57,744 bases of DNA, taken from Hypsibius dujardini (taxonomy: Eukaryota; Tardigrada; Eutardigrada; Parachela; Hypsibiidae). Numbering within the stretch: the first letter of the stretch is position 1; each line of letters opens with the position of its first letter. Positions 24,106-37,027 of the stretch are shown here, piece after piece. Location of the stretch: the NCBI GenBank assembly GCA_001579985.1, contig LRSR01013305.1:1-57744 (forward strand), in the 5' to 3' direction. Below the pieces are notes generated by a model. It was not told the origin of the DNA. It saw only the letters and a list, made by a program, of their open reading frames with translations, and searched no databases. Position numbers and translations under genes: made by a program.

Positions 24106-24854
24106 ATGATGGGTACCCGCAGTCAATGCACTCCAGGATTTATGGCATTACTACTTCTGAGTTTTGTATTGTCGTTAATCGCACCACCAATGATTTACGC
24201 AGCAACGCCATCTGTTCGTAGTTTAGAGCGTCAAGTCAAGACCCTTGATCAGGCATCCTTCGCATTTCCTCGTTGTGTTTGCACTATACATACGATTGAG
24301 ACGACAGAAAACGGGACATCAGCAGCCGGCGTCAAGCTTATGTCTCTGGCGTATCGGCGCTATCCATCTTGCAACATTCAGCAAGATTGCAAAAAGCGTA
24401 CAGCAGATTGTCCTGATTTCTGCCGAGAAATGGGGTACAAGTTCATTGGCAAAAACTCTACCCTGGGAACGGTTTTCAATGATACCTCCATCTCTATTGG
24501 AAGCGAGATGTGTAAGTCATACAGAATGTTCAATTCTGTACAAACATAATGTGTCCAAGGGCTTGGGGGAATTTAATTGATTATTTACTTTTATTAGGTC
24601 GACGATTCAACCAACCCCTCCCACAACCCGGTCTTCGCATCGGCGTCTTTTTTCTGGCATACAGCTCACAGAACAGTTATGGGCCTCGTCAAGTACTCAA
24701 GGGTCCGTCGGCAGTAATCACATCGGACGACTCTCTTTGCTGCGCTCGTGTCGAACATCCTATTTCCCCGAAGGAAAAGATTATTGTCTTCGATCCCGAA
24801 TGCAAAGACAGATCTGCAATACTTAGCGTTCCTAACGCCAACATGATCATTTGA
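24106..24854 (+). CDS. Secreted ten-cysteine protein B
   Basis: Two exons, 24106-24511 and 24598-24854 (TGT split by the intron), encode 220 aa. A strong signal peptide covers about residues 1-32 (GFMALLLLSFVLSLIAPPMI then YAA). The mature part has ten cysteines: CVC, YPSC, QQDC, DCPDFC, SEMC, LCC and FDPEC. The pattern and the SDDSLCC-HP-VFDPEC segment match gene A. N-glycosylation sequons NGT, NST and NDT are present. Unlike A it lacks the Met-rich and Ala-rich ends and an intron in the middle of the domain. The intron before the LCC half is at a similar place but in phase 1 rather than 2. AATAAA at 24893-24898, about 40 bases past the stop, is a good poly(A) signal. Function unknown; secretion is well supported. 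Confidence 0.82.
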
Positions 24855-27800
24855 AAATTTAGAGGAGAAACTGGTTCATTTCGTATATGTCGAATAAAAA
24901 AAATCGTTTTTTTTTTCCACAAATTTCACCCGATCTGTTCCAAAATGCCGGCACGCAATCAAATGTATTACTTGGTGGCCATGTGTGTCATGATGGTGTA
25001 TAGACAGACAGAAGGGCCGCCGGAGGAAAAGACAACCAGCTGGGGCTGGGCCCACTAGTCCTTTGCATAAAATACATTGCGATGCAGTAAGAGACACTTT
25101 GCACTGTACCTGGTAGAGGCGCAACGGACTTTTTGCGGAGGGCTGGGCTCTTGCCGGGTGAGAACTTTTCCTTCTGAATGAATATTCAAAACAGCCAATT
25201 CGATTTTTTTAACTTTGCTGGTAAAAAGAGGAAAATACTCTGCCCCCGTCGTCATGTGTACCCGCCAGTCAGGGGATTTAAAGTACTTAAATGAGAAAGT
25301 GCCACCCCGGCACTCTCGAATTAAGATGGGATGGGCATTGGGTCCGTTGCCTTATTGCAACCCCGCTGTTACGCATCTGGTACTTTGTACATGTGTTTCA
25401 GATACAACCCATTGTGCAATGAGACAATTTGCTGCTATTATTCATGCTTTTGGTTGAAGCTGAAACCTCATCAAAGTCATGTGATTTCCAGTTGAATTTT
25501 TCTCCGCCAAAATGAATGTCGTTCAACTTAATATGGCCGCTAATGATCAAAATGGTATGAAATGATGTTTTTCAGATAGGTTTCTGAAATACATGAAAAG
25601 TTATTGGGTAATAGAGTAGCAAATAACGTTACAAATTTTACGGGACATACAGTAGACTTGACATACATACTTGACATACTGTAGACCCAACGCCCGAAGT
25701 GAATCCTATTTCAAAGTTAAGATTTTTTTGATGAATTAGTCCATGATAATCTGGTTGGAGATCTATTATAATTTTAAATATAAATCGGAAAGTGCCAGAC
25801 AAAAATCAATGGCAGACCCGATCTCAATAATGGCCCAGGTCACACTCTCATTTGCTATCAAAAAATAAGTCATTCTGCAAAACCAAAACTTTTGTTGGAT
25901 AGCCCGCCACAACAACGTTGTGAGAAAAGAATTTCATGAGACTGGCGCCTTTACGAGAAATAAATTGCCCAATAACCTGACAAAATTCGCCAAGATTTTG
26001 TCATTAAAATAACCTTTTGAAAAATGCTCTTCGCTTTGCGGTGCATAGCTTCCCGTATGCTGCATGCTTGCGACCAGTTTGATATCATTCTGCTCCTAAG
26101 GTGTTGGGCTGGAGCCTCCATAAAAACCAACAATGTAAAGGAACAAATCCGAAACTTGATGTCCCGAACCCGTCCAAAAACTAATTTTCTCGACAATTCC
26201 CGACCCGACAGTCGTTTTACCCCAACCGAAACCTGAATGCTTTTATCGAGTCTCGGGATTTTAATCGGGAATTTTTGAGACCTGAAAGTATTCGGCGCAG
26301 GACTTGTCCAAACCCCAAATGGACGGAATGTTTGGCTGATACAATTTAAGTGATAAGTTAGAGCCGCTTGTAATTCATTTTTAGGGACAACAATTTTTTC
26401 TTTGATTCGCGAGGGCCGTCAAAGGTAATATTGTGAACACGAGACAGATTTGATCTAAAAAATGCGTTTTGAGCGCTGTATTTGGTGTTTTGTTCAAAAT
26501 CGGCCTTGAAAACAACGCGGAGGGCTGTCATTACGGTAAATGAAAAAAACTTCCTCATTCTCAGGAAGATTTGGGAAAACTAGTGGATATTTTTCCTGGC
26601 AAGAATTCGACGAAAATGTGTCATAGGCCAATCGATTGGCCAAACAATTTGCAAACTTTGTTCAAATTTCAGCACCTTTAAGAAACCATGAGAAGCTTTG
26701 ATCTGTTTGATTTCAATAGCTGGTGTGGATTCAAAGGGACAAAACGTCGATTTGGTGCTTTCCGGAGAACATGCAAGAAAACGTAAGCAAACCCAAATTA
26801 ATGCAACATTTTTATAATAAAACGAAAGAGGAGAAAATTCTCTGTCAAATGAGTGGTGACTTAATTTCCCACTGCTAGAGGGGACGGAGCAGCATGTCAA
26901 TGAAGTTAGTCTCAAAAGTAAATTTACACGTGATAGAGTTTAAAACACCGTCCTAATTTTGTTTCGAAAGTGATGCTGCAAAGGAGAACCAGCGGTGTTC
27001 GGTAGCTCCATGCGAGAGGACTCATTTTTTGACGTGCGCTTAGTGTAAGGCCACCTTGCGTTTCGAGCACTTTTTCCATTGCAATAATTTCTGCGAAATT
27101 TTTAATTAGAGGTTCCGGTTTCTGTGTGCTTCTGTTTTGTCTATATTTACAGTTGAATCTGGCCAAAAGATCATTATTTCGTCATTATGGCACGCTGTTA
27201 GCTGTTAAAACAGCAAGCAGTGTGGCCAGATTTTGTAAGTTTGATTCATTGATTTCGTTTGCACCGTTTGCTAGACAATTTAAGACAATTTATAGTTCAC
27301 AGACTCACAAGTATCTTCTACACACTTCGAAATAAATTTGACGTACCATTTTAATAAATAAGTTTACGCTAACAAGTAAGGGAAACAAAACGGAGAACAG
27401 TAATTATCCCAAAAGGAGAAGTCGTAGACAGTAGTGTTGTAAACAACTGAATAAACCAAATTATGTCAATTATTTTTAACTGAGTGATTATTGGGTGTTT
27501 CTAAATACTGTTTAAGGAACGTTCAACAATTACGTCATCGAATTTAGGGGGGTACGTGTCAGCAATCGATGACGACCTCTGACGTATAGGGGATGTGGGT
27601 CTGTCTTTGGATTACGTCAAGGATTTTAAGTCTCAAAATCTCCTTGATTCTGAGAGTATGAAACAACGTGTATTTCAGTAACATTTTATAGATCCGCAAG
27701 CCATTATTCTTCCCTTCATTTGAGCATCATACTAGTACTGACAAGAGGTTCCGATGGCTCCACCAGAAATACAGGTACGTCAATTGGGGGGCTACATCCA

Positions 27801-28926
27801 CTTGATGCCTTCTTCACCAGCGCAATGGAATCGCAAATCTTCTATTTCAAGCGATGATGCCGTCGGTTTACAATGAATTCCTGGCGTTATTTGTGAATGC
27901 CTTTCCTAATCAAGCGGTGAAATTTTGTTATTAAAGCGGAAGTTTAAGAAGTTGACGCATAGGGGATTTTAACGGCGTTAACATAAGCGTTTGAAGTTCA
28001 GGGGGAAGGGGGGGGGGAAGAAATACTGACGAGCTCTGGCAGAGAGAAGATAGGGGTAAGGCCGCCTAATATCTAGCAAACGTTACCCTATAAGATTATA
28101 AGATTCTAATTACAGCATCAGTACTTTTAGAGTGCATTAGTAGATTCACAGTAACATATTAATCCGTACAATAGTACTGGTACCTAGTGAGGACTGTATT
28201 TAGGCACAAAAGTACAGAGGTACAACCCTTCTGATAGGTACACCAGTATATAAAATAGTCATGTAACGTTGTACTTACGCCTCTCTGTACCTAGGTACAA
28301 AAGTACACAGTTACAGCTCGTACTGACATGTATTGGATGCAACTACCGGTTTGTCCGGACTGCTGTACTTGTAAGGCTGTACTTAGGTTCACGTACCAAA
28401 CTTGTGCTTAAAGGTACAAGGTACTAAAGTACTGACCAGCTCTCGCCGCTTTCTTTAAGCTTGCTGTGAAATTGATCATTAGTCTACGACACCTTTTGTT
28501 CTGAAATTGCACGTCCAAAAAATTTGAACTCATCATCAAATTGTTTCAGTGTTGAAGGCCTTCATATCGCTAGTCTCATCGACCTGTCGGTTGATAGTCT
28601 CATTGAAATTGTAAAAGTGAATTAGATAATTTACTTGCAAAGTGGTCAGGTTTAGGCTAAAAAACGGGGTGTCCAGGTTAAGATTTGACTCCTTGTACTG
28701 TTTGAATGTGTGTGTATATGCATACGAGGTTTATTTATCCTGTTGCTCTACTTTTCAGACTTTGAGTCGGCCCATGTTAATTAATCAATTTATAGCTTGC
28801 TTGTATAGCGCAGGTTTTTATTTATTCACTTTTCCATATTCTTACGTCAACAGCGCTGATTAACCACATCCTCAACTATTTGGGATTGAGCGTTCAAAAT
28901 GAGACAGAACTCGATATCAGGACGAT
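24855..28926. other. Intergenic, AT-rich
   Basis: No exon recognised in about 4 kb. A 40-codon frame at 27754-27876 (starts MAPPEIQ) is the only plus-strand frame with a plausible start, and I do not call it. GTAC-rich repeats occupy 28185-28435. Confidence 0.4.
28185..28435. repeat. Degenerate GTAC-rich repeat
   Basis: AGGTACAAAAGTAC-like units recur at irregular spacing with both orientations mixed (GTAC is its own complement). I count more than ten GTAC words in 250 bases. Confidence 0.6.
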
Positions 28927-29310
28927 ATGGCGAACATTGATTTCAACAAAATGCATGAATATTGGAACGGCGATGACGACGACGACAGCCCGACCGACGG
29001 GTCAATCTTTCCTCACATCCATCTTCGCAGAATTCAATGTACCGAACGTCACAGCCGGAGAACCTTGGTCAGTCTCAAAGACAAAGTAAAGGCCGTGGAT
29101 TACTGGAAATTTGGAATGAATAAGAGACTCGATTTGAAACTGTGCGGCATCGCTTTACGCTTTTCAAGCACCGGCGATATCTCTACAGTGGGGGAAGCTC
29201 TAATTGGCAATGGTGAGTTCCGAAATAACAAGCTAACCAAAATTTTGAAAGAAACGTTGGCAGCGTTTCGTAGAGCCAACAGAAAACGGTACGTCATCAT
29301 TTATAAATAA
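28927..29310 (+). CDS. Unrecognised 127-codon frame
   Basis: Begins MANIDFNKMHEYW, has an Asp run, then LVSLKDKVKAVDYWKFG and a basic C-terminus (AAFRRANRKRYV). The KDKVKAVDYWK stretch recalls the helix-turn-helix start of some transposon DNA-binding domains, but this is a weak impression. There is no splice evidence, and the LTR at 29465 lies 150 bases downstream, so a mobile-element origin is possible. Confidence 0.3.
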   Translation: MANIDFNKMHEYWNGDDDDDSPTDGSIFPHIHLRRIQCTERHSRRTLVSLKDKVKAVDYWKFGMNKRLDLKLCGIALRFSSTGDISTVGEALIGNGEFRNNKLTKILKETLAAFRRANRKRYVIIYK

Positions 29311-29464
29311 TTAATTGGGCCAGCTACTGGTAATTGATTGGCTCTAGCCGTTGTATTTCAGTAGACGGAGTTTGCCCAATGATGTACCGTAACTATTCAC
29401 TGCCACAACGTTATTAAGACTGTGGCGAGGCTGTGTTCTAAGTTGAACCCATTTTTTACCGAGG

Positions 29465-29803
29465 TGTTGGGTGGAACCCAACATTTACGCAATACTTACT
29501 AATAGTGCAGCCTATCTACCTAGTTAACCCATTCCTATCTACCCTCACATTCTATAATGTACTTACTCAGCTATTATCACGTACATAGTTCCGCCATGTC
29601 GGCAAGAACTGGTACATTAGATCAGGAACTATTCTTTATCCTTCACTATAAAAGCGTGCGTTCTGCAGTAATTTGGAGAGTTCCTTCCTTTCACCTCTAA
29701 CGTTCTCTACCAGTAAAGTCTTACCCCTATTCTTCTCCTATTATTCATTCTAATAGCTTGTATGTTCAGGTTCTTCCGTCTTAAAAGGGACGGAGGCCTA
29801 ACA
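29465..29803 (+). mobile_element. LTR, family A, solo copy 1
   Basis: 339 bases beginning TGTTGGGTGG and ending GGAGGCCTAACA, with TG..CA ends. The 4-bp target duplication GAGG is exact at 29461-29464 and 29804-29807. No internal retroelement sequence adjoins, so it is a solo LTR left by recombination. Orientation follows the TATA-like GACTATA and the order of shared blocks. Confidence 0.9.
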
Positions 29804-32800
29804 GAGGTTAATGTTTGTGTACAATCTTGAGTACCAGCGATCGATTCTTTGTAACGTAAGTGGGCGTAAGCGGCCAGTAATGTCGACCAATCGCACAGCA
29901 CCTGCGCGCGTGTAGGGGTCAGTTACACAAGCGTAACGGAGAGGGATGCACTGGATTGCACCCCCTAAATGATAGGTCGCTATATGAATTCCCCTAGGAG
30001 AAAAGATTTTCTGTTGACTACATATTTAACTGGTATTACCTTTTATTTTTCGTATTTGAAAGTACTTCTACCTAACTTTTTTTGTACGATCTGCATAAGA
30101 TAGGTACATTGGGTACGTTTGACACGCTGCGCCCGGAGGCTCGGCCAACTGTGCATGCTGTTCGCTAGTTTTAAGTTATTGGAATGACTTGCTGTGGCAC
30201 AATTTGTTAACAAACAAATCCAACAAATCAGAAAACGAAACTTGTGCAGCATTTTTTGGAATCCCTGTATTTAAGCCCATGATATGGATTTGCTGTTTTG
30301 TTGACGAAATTTCTCCGTATACAGGTTGCCAATTCATGAAACGGTTTGCGTCGGTTTGCACTGACAGCCAAAAAATCTGCTTGGTTGGTAAGCTTTAAGG
30401 CAACTTTGAGATGGTTCCAAACCTTCAAGAATCTGCAAGATCTCCATGTTTGTCACGGAAAAGTCCGTTTTGCAAGGAGGCATTCAGCAGGCGAACGACA
30501 AATAGACAAACAGACAGACAATTAGATAACATTGGCAGACTGTTCTTAACGATTAGAAGGAAACAACAACAAGGCAACATTGTAGGAAGGTGGAAGCCTC
30601 GGAGTCGGAGGAAGAGCAAGTGGAACCGAATAGATATGGCACGATCGGTATATTTTTTTACACACTTTGTGAAGGCTATATCGGTCATGCGCACAAGATT
30701 TTAACTTCAATGAACGTGCACGAGTGAACAGTACGTGATTACCTAAAACGAGGAAGGCTCCTGCGTCAATAGAGAACGCGTGTGACAATGAAGACGCTGT
30801 CGAGAGTGACGGAACTAACAAAGGTGGAAGTATGGGTGACGGTGTAAACGCTGGCGACCTAGGAAGCACTGGCGACGTAGAAAACACTAGCGACGGTGGA
30901 ACACTGGCGACATAGGAAACACTGGCAATGCAGAAAGCACTGGTGACGATGAAAACGCTGAGATTTTGAGGTTTAAAGATTTCTTTGATTGTTTAATGTG
31001 TCAGAATTAATTGAGCAGAAATGTTAAATGAGCGAAGCAAAACAGTTTTTAAAAAGTTCTCATATGAGATTCGGGGTCATAAACACCCCTCCAATCCGAT
31101 AAATGACCATCATCATGTCCTCCAAAAATATTTAAAGTCCCCTAATATTTAATATCCCCTAATAAAGTCACTAGACTTTCCCCCAAAAATAATATACAAT
31201 TTTAAATTATTATAAAGTTTAGCAATCAATCTCAAACCCGGATTTCTTCAATTTTTGTGAGATGCAGTTTTAACCCCATCCCTCTGATAAAAATCCTCAA
31301 GGTACTGCTTCTTTTCTGGGTCAGTTTTTTTGTTTGATGGCCATCCGGAAGGTTTGACATTCATTGCCAGAAATGTATTGATACATTCTGCAAAGAGTTT
31401 TCCTTGAACGCAGGATAGTGTCAAATTTCAGAAATTTTCAACACTCGATATCCAAATGAAATAGCCTTGTTCAATTCCATTGTTGTTCCGTTTTTTAGAG
31501 AAGTATGAAGATATTTTGGTTATATGGTGAAGAATCCTCAAATAAGCAGATCTAGAATTAGTGGAAATGTCAGAAAAAATATTCAAAATAATTTCGCAGG
31601 GGTGATTGCTTGTAATTGTTGACATATGGATACTCTAAAAATACAAACATTAGTTAGTAAGGGACCCTAATCCAAAATAATTATTCACAACTTACCGCTC
31701 ACCACATGCATATACTGAATTCGTTCCCCGTCCCAACAGTGGTACTCCTATCGAGCATTGGTTCACCCTCAAAAAGACTAGCTCTTGGTTCCCATCGCTC
31801 CTTTTAAATGTTTTGTCTTTCTTGACGAGGACAATCATGCCAAGAACACCCTTAAAACAAGCAAATGGGTTACATCTAGTTAACACAATCATCCCTTTAA
31901 AATTATTCAACATAAAATTTAGTCTTTGTTTCCACACAAAATTTATCGGCAAAAAAATTTCCGAAACGGTGCTCCAATTTAATTTGGAAAACGTCCTCAC
32001 CCACTTAAAATTAAGCCATCTTTGAGCGCTTACCAAACTGGAGCGTCTCAGTTTATTTAAGTTTGAGTTTATTGAAAAGTCTTTCTTCCTGATATCCAAC
32101 ATCAGAATTCTGGATCCCTTAAAGATTGCTTATGGGGTTATTCCATTCTCCAAAATAATCCCTTATATAACATTTTCATTCTAGTCCTTCTTTATGGCAG
32201 GAGGTGCAGCAGTGGCAGGAAAAGTGGCGTCTGCAATCCTCCTGACGCAAACGATTTAAGTAAACCAACAACACTGCATCGAATGTTACGTCATGCTATT
32301 CAAAAAAACGGAATAGGTGAATTGTAGAACAGCCGAAAGGATTGATGTTGAACCTGGAGACCGCATCGGCTGCAGTCATCAAAAACCAGGCGGATGGCAT
32401 TGTCAACCTAGTCGTTGTCGTGTTTCGGAGCGTTGGAGGAACCTGTTTTACCGTTGTTATTGTTTTCATCGTTCGCGTGAAACGTTGTCGTAAGTGCAAG
32501 CACGAGAAAGTTCTTTGGTGATTCACGTATTGATAAATCCTTGAACAAATCTATTTAGATAAAAGACAACGGGACGACATCGCTGAATCGGATAATGCTT
32601 CGATTTGCTTTATAATGTTGCTAATAGTTGTCTTCAGCGGCGCTGACTTAATGATAAACGATTCAACTTAGTTGAGCTGTATGTGATTTGTGAATACATG
32701 TAAACCCGCAGAGCGTGAAATAGGTGCTAAATATTGTTCTGGCAGAAAAACAGCAGGAAGCCGTTTGAAAGAGCAGCCAAACGAACAAATATCAAAACCA

Positions 32801-33608
32801 ATTAACAGACAAACATACCGTCAGAAAGGAAGATGAACGGACGCAGAGTTACATCCACAGATATAACTAGAATAAGCATGAACAAACGGTTAGAAGCTCG
32901 TGCAAACAAGATCACGCTGTGACAGAGTCAACCTAAGTGACCACAATAAAAGTGATATTGCTGAACAGACGTACAAATGCTCAAGCTAAATTTAAAACGC
33001 GCCAACGTGCAAATAAACGGATAACCAGTCAGATGAACGGTCAATTTGATGGTCACGTTTAACGTCTGGTTGAATGGAAAGACAGATTTAGAAGCTGGAG
33101 GGTATCAGTAAGCTGTCAGAGAGATAGTCGTTTGTATGGATGGGCAAGCCACTGGGCGGTCAAACGGTCAGCTTGATCAGTTTGGTCGCGGTAGGATGCA
33201 TAGGCTTCTAAACGGTCGAATAGATGAATGGTGAAATAATTGTGGGTTCATACAATCAAATGAATGGATGGGTGGACGGACGGACGGCGATGGGCCGTTA
33301 ACAATAACTGTTATGGTAGCCTACACTTATGAGTACAAATCGAACACAAGCGGAAGAAAATATTATTTTAAGGCCGAAATAACATTACTGATTCTTGAGC
33401 TCCAGAACAACTCTAGCAAATATCATTATAAAGAGAGCGTGTGTATTAGATAAGACGAGTAGAGTACGAGTACATGAATCTGACTCACCACAATCACCAC
33501 AACCAATCACAACAGATCACACGTACAAACAAAGCATTTCTCTTCGTAATTTTGATGTCCACATCAAACGGTACAAAACAGAATCACAACAGTATAAAAA
33601 AACCAGTA
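29804..33608. other. Intergenic, no gene recognised
   Basis: About 3.8 kb with only short frames. 30480-30540 has a few AGACAGAC units. 32750-33300 is a field of decayed ACGG/GACA tetranucleotides. 31240-32110 is AT-rich and may be an old repeat copy, but I could not find its ends. Confidence 0.35.
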
Positions 33609-35040
33609 TCAGAAAGGTATGAAGCCGTTGCGGAGGCCGTGGTCACTATCAACAGGAGACGCTAGAAAACACCGTAAAAGTTTTTTTGTGGTGGTGAGTC
33701 GAGCATCCTCAATTTCCTCCCGCAACTCCGGGTCCTTGTCCTTCATCGAGACTGCCCACTGCGTATTATCATCGGCTGTTAACTCAGCCGGAGTTAAGGG
33801 CAGGTGAAACAACGTCAATCGCTTAACATGAACCACAAAATGATTTTTCCCCTCTCCCTAAATCAAATGGACTCAATTTTTTAGTTAATTTTCGATCTCC
33901 GACAAATTATGTGATATGGACCGAAATAATGGCACGCTATTTTGGGCGATAACGCGACAAGGGTAACGGATGTGAACAACGACACGAGATTGCCAACCAT
34001 GAACTCACGACGTTTACGTTATTGATTTTCAGACAGCACAAAGTCTGACTGAATCTTCATGATGCTGTCACGCGCCACATCAGCAGCAAGTCGCACACGT
34101 GCAACGAGCGCCTTAGTATATGTACTATAATGAGACACATTATGAAGCGGAAGAGCACCCAGCTGTGCATCAGTGACTGACCGACATTCCCAACCATGTA
34201 AGATGTAGAACGGTGTAAATTCTGCCGATGCCTGTGTTGGGTGGTACCCAACAAATACGCAAAACTTACTAATAGTACAGTCTATCTACCCAGTTTACCC
34301 ATTCCTATCTACCTTCACATTCTATAATATACTTACTCAGCTATTATCACGTACATAGTTCTGCCATGTCGGCAGGAACTAGTACGTTAGATAAGGAACT
34401 ATTCTTTATTCCTGACTATATAAGCGTGTGTTTCACAGTAATCTAGAGGAGTTCCTTCCTTTCTCCTTTTAACAGTAAAGTCTTCCCTCAATTCTTCTCC
34501 TATTATTCAGTCGTATGTTCAGGTTCTTCCGTCCTAGTAGGGACGGAGGCATAACAACTGCTTACTTGCAATACACGCCGAAGTAACATAGCGTAAATGA
34601 GAACACCAGTCCCGTTGATTGTCATTCACATAAACTTTCAACATGACAGCCAAAACATTATTATATGACTTGTTTAACCCATTGCACGCAGGATTATACG
34701 CAATAATGTCGACGTGCCTCACTTGAAAAACACTCAAAATTTCTTGGGTAACCGCGGCCATGAACGGTCCACCTTGGTTAGAAACCATCCGACGTGGAGC
34801 ACTATGGCGCAAAATCACATTCTGAACAATAAAATTTGCAACAGCTATTGCGGTTTGGGCAGGGACGACTTTTGTATCGATCCACTTGGTTAAATAGTCG
34901 TACACACAATAATGTAGAGATTACTCTTTGAGCTCTGTGGTAGGAGTTCAAAAACATCAATCCCAATCATCTCAAGAGCCTGTCCCACAAGAATAGGTCA
35001 ATCAAACTTCCTGGTTTGACTCTACGCACCTTTCGCATTG
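33609..35040 (-). pseudogene. Decayed Gypsy-type integrase, interrupted by an LTR
   Basis: Minus-strand fragments read like the integrase end of a Ty3/Gypsy polyprotein: YDYLTKW (first catalytic Asp), VSNQGG, AYNPACNGL, then downstream of the inserted LTR FTPFYILHG and a GPY/F-like HYFGPYHI. Two catalytic residues are changed: the second Asp is Asn (SNQGG for the usual DQGS/G) and the expected Glu in the NGL-x-E motif is Lys. There are also stops and frame changes, so it is inactive. The LTR at 34235-34556 splits it; reading frame matches on both sides if the LTR and one target copy are removed, which shows the order of events. The frame at 33609-33836 probably continues the C-terminal tail. 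Confidence 0.75.
34235..34556 (+). mobile_element. LTR, family A, solo copy 2 (nested)
   Basis: 322 bases, TGTTGGGTGGTACCCAACA to CATAACA, with a clear TATATAAG at 34417-34424. Flanks are CCTG and ACTG, a 4-bp target duplication with one change. It lies inside the Gypsy integrase remnant on the opposite strand. Confidence 0.88.
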
Positions 35041-36296
35041 GACAATGAATACAACCCTGTACATACTTGCGTTTATGTTGCAACATGCGGGACTAGTAGT
35101 ACCTATTACGAATACGCTGATACGTACGCCAAAATCCTAGATGGGCAGAAGTCCGCTCATCATGACATGCGTACAACACAGTCTTACGCATTTGTTGGGC
35201 ACAACCAACATGTACTGGACATCACCATGGACCAGAATATATATATATATATATTCGATACAGTAGAATAACGGCCCGACTTGCAGACAGATAAGAGCAT
35301 TCTGCGGAAATTCGACAGGTTAAGCAACTGGGTACACTTAAGGCTACTCGAAGGGAGCACAAACAACAAATAACATACTTCTTTGTGGTGACCTGAACCT
35401 TGATAGATGTCACCATCGACCTGTCCGTCACGTCTGGAGACGAAAGAAATTTGTCACTTTTCTGTCACCACTCAGCCGTCTGTCATTTTTGAATCAAGAT
35501 ATGACCGTTCGTCATTTTCAGGTTCCCATTAAACCGTCCGTCAAGATTAGGGTCACCCCTCAGGCATCCGTCAGGATTTATGTATCCCCTAAGCTGTTTG
35601 GCATTTGTTCAGTCATCGCTAAGCCGTCCTTCAAGTAGATTGTTACCGATTAGTCATTCTTCACGATTTGGATTACCAGCGAGCCATGCGTTTATTTTGG
35701 CTCACTAATAAGCTGTTGATTTTTCCCGCTTCAAAGAATCATGAAATATTTTATTGGCGCAACCAGGTTCTCATTTCTATTTCACAAGTTATTATACGCG
35801 TTTCACTTCATCGCGGCGTAAGGCGTGCTGAAGCGCTATACTGGTTTACAAGTTTAAAATAATAAATTAAAATAAATCAGAAGCCCATTCATTTAACTTA
35901 GTAATAAAGCAATATCATAAATCAGGGTGACAACTTTTTGTTAGGGTATGAAGTATAGCCAAGGCGTCCGGACAGGGGCGAAGAAGGCAATACGTTGACT
36001 TGATAAAACGACGCAATACTCTGGCTCATTTTGCCTCGTCCTTTCTCTTTTTTTCTCTTCATTCATCAATCCATTTATTAAACCCGTTCATTCATTTTTC
36101 ATTGGAGCTGAGCCATACTGCGCCCATGGACAGAAGTTGAATGACTTGACTATTTGGGATATACTATATTTAGAACGAGCTTCTTGCACACATGCTTGAA
36201 GGACGAGGCGGTTCAGACTGACCAAATTTCTTTCAGGCAAACTTATTTTGATGCTTATTTGTTGCTGTACAACGAAAAGAGAAAAAATGGCGGTAC
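35041..36296. other. Intergenic, no gene recognised
   Basis: Contains a short (TA)n run at about 35236-35256 and several CCGTC/CGTCA-rich stretches at 35400-35650 that look like an eroded tandem repeat. No exon seen. Confidence 0.35.
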
Positions 36297-36521
36297 CTAA
36301 TTTTCAATCAGATCCGTTTTCATTGCCAGTTGACCGTGCTGGCAACTGTCAAAGCCTCTGCCAAGCATTTTTTTGGCTTTGTCAATCACTGCTTTGGCTG
36401 GACGTGACGTGCTTGTACTGAAATTTGTATCGATGGGTTGAATAGTCCCATTGAAAATGCATTTGCTGCGCAAAGTTGCAGGTTCTTTCACAAATACAGA
36501 CAACGAATTATTGGAAGTCAC
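36297..36521 (-). CDS. Possible orphan terminal exon
   Basis: An acceptor-like AATATTTCAG precedes a frame beginning TSNNSLSVFVKEP and ending MKTDLIEN before TAG. The frame stays open for a further 60 codons upstream of that acceptor, so the start is unresolved. The composition looks protein-like, but no family is recognised and no neighbouring exon was found. Confidence 0.28.
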   Translation of the reverse strand: MTSNNSLSVFVKEPATLRSKCIFNGTIQPIDTNFSTSTSRPAKAVIDKAKKMLGRGFDSCQHGQLAMKTDLIEN

Positions 36522-37027
36522 TGAAATATTCAGTTTTTTAACGGGTTGTGATTTACTTCCTGTTAAGTTTTCATTGCGGAAAAATGGATGCCAGCGATGT
36601 TGGTTTTTAAAAAAAATTGATGGCGATGTTAAAATGCTCAGTAAGTCGTTATTTATTCTGGCTTTGATAATTTTGCTTATTTGGTTATTAGCATATTCAT
36701 GTGATAACTAATTATTTCTATTAATGAGTTTTTGGTAATAGGTAGCTAAACGTACCTTTTATTTTCTATCCACGTTTTTGTGCATGTGAGATATGCATAA
36801 CTTACGGAGAGGGGAATGGGGAAGGAGTCGTTTCCGATTCCCCAGAGCCTATTTGACAAAGATCAGCTAATTTAATGGACTCTGCATGGGTCACCATGGT
36901 CATCGATAAACATTTTTTGTCTCAGCCGTGGGTAGCAATTGGACAAGCCAGGGAGAAAATTCCGCGCGGTACGTGAGCAATAGTAATCCCACGTTTTTTA
37001 TCTCGATGATATTCTAAATGACGCTTT

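Noticed and set aside
27754-27876. 40-codon frame starting MAPPEIQ
   Set aside because: Plausible start but too short, no conservation evidence and an in-frame donor that leads nowhere.
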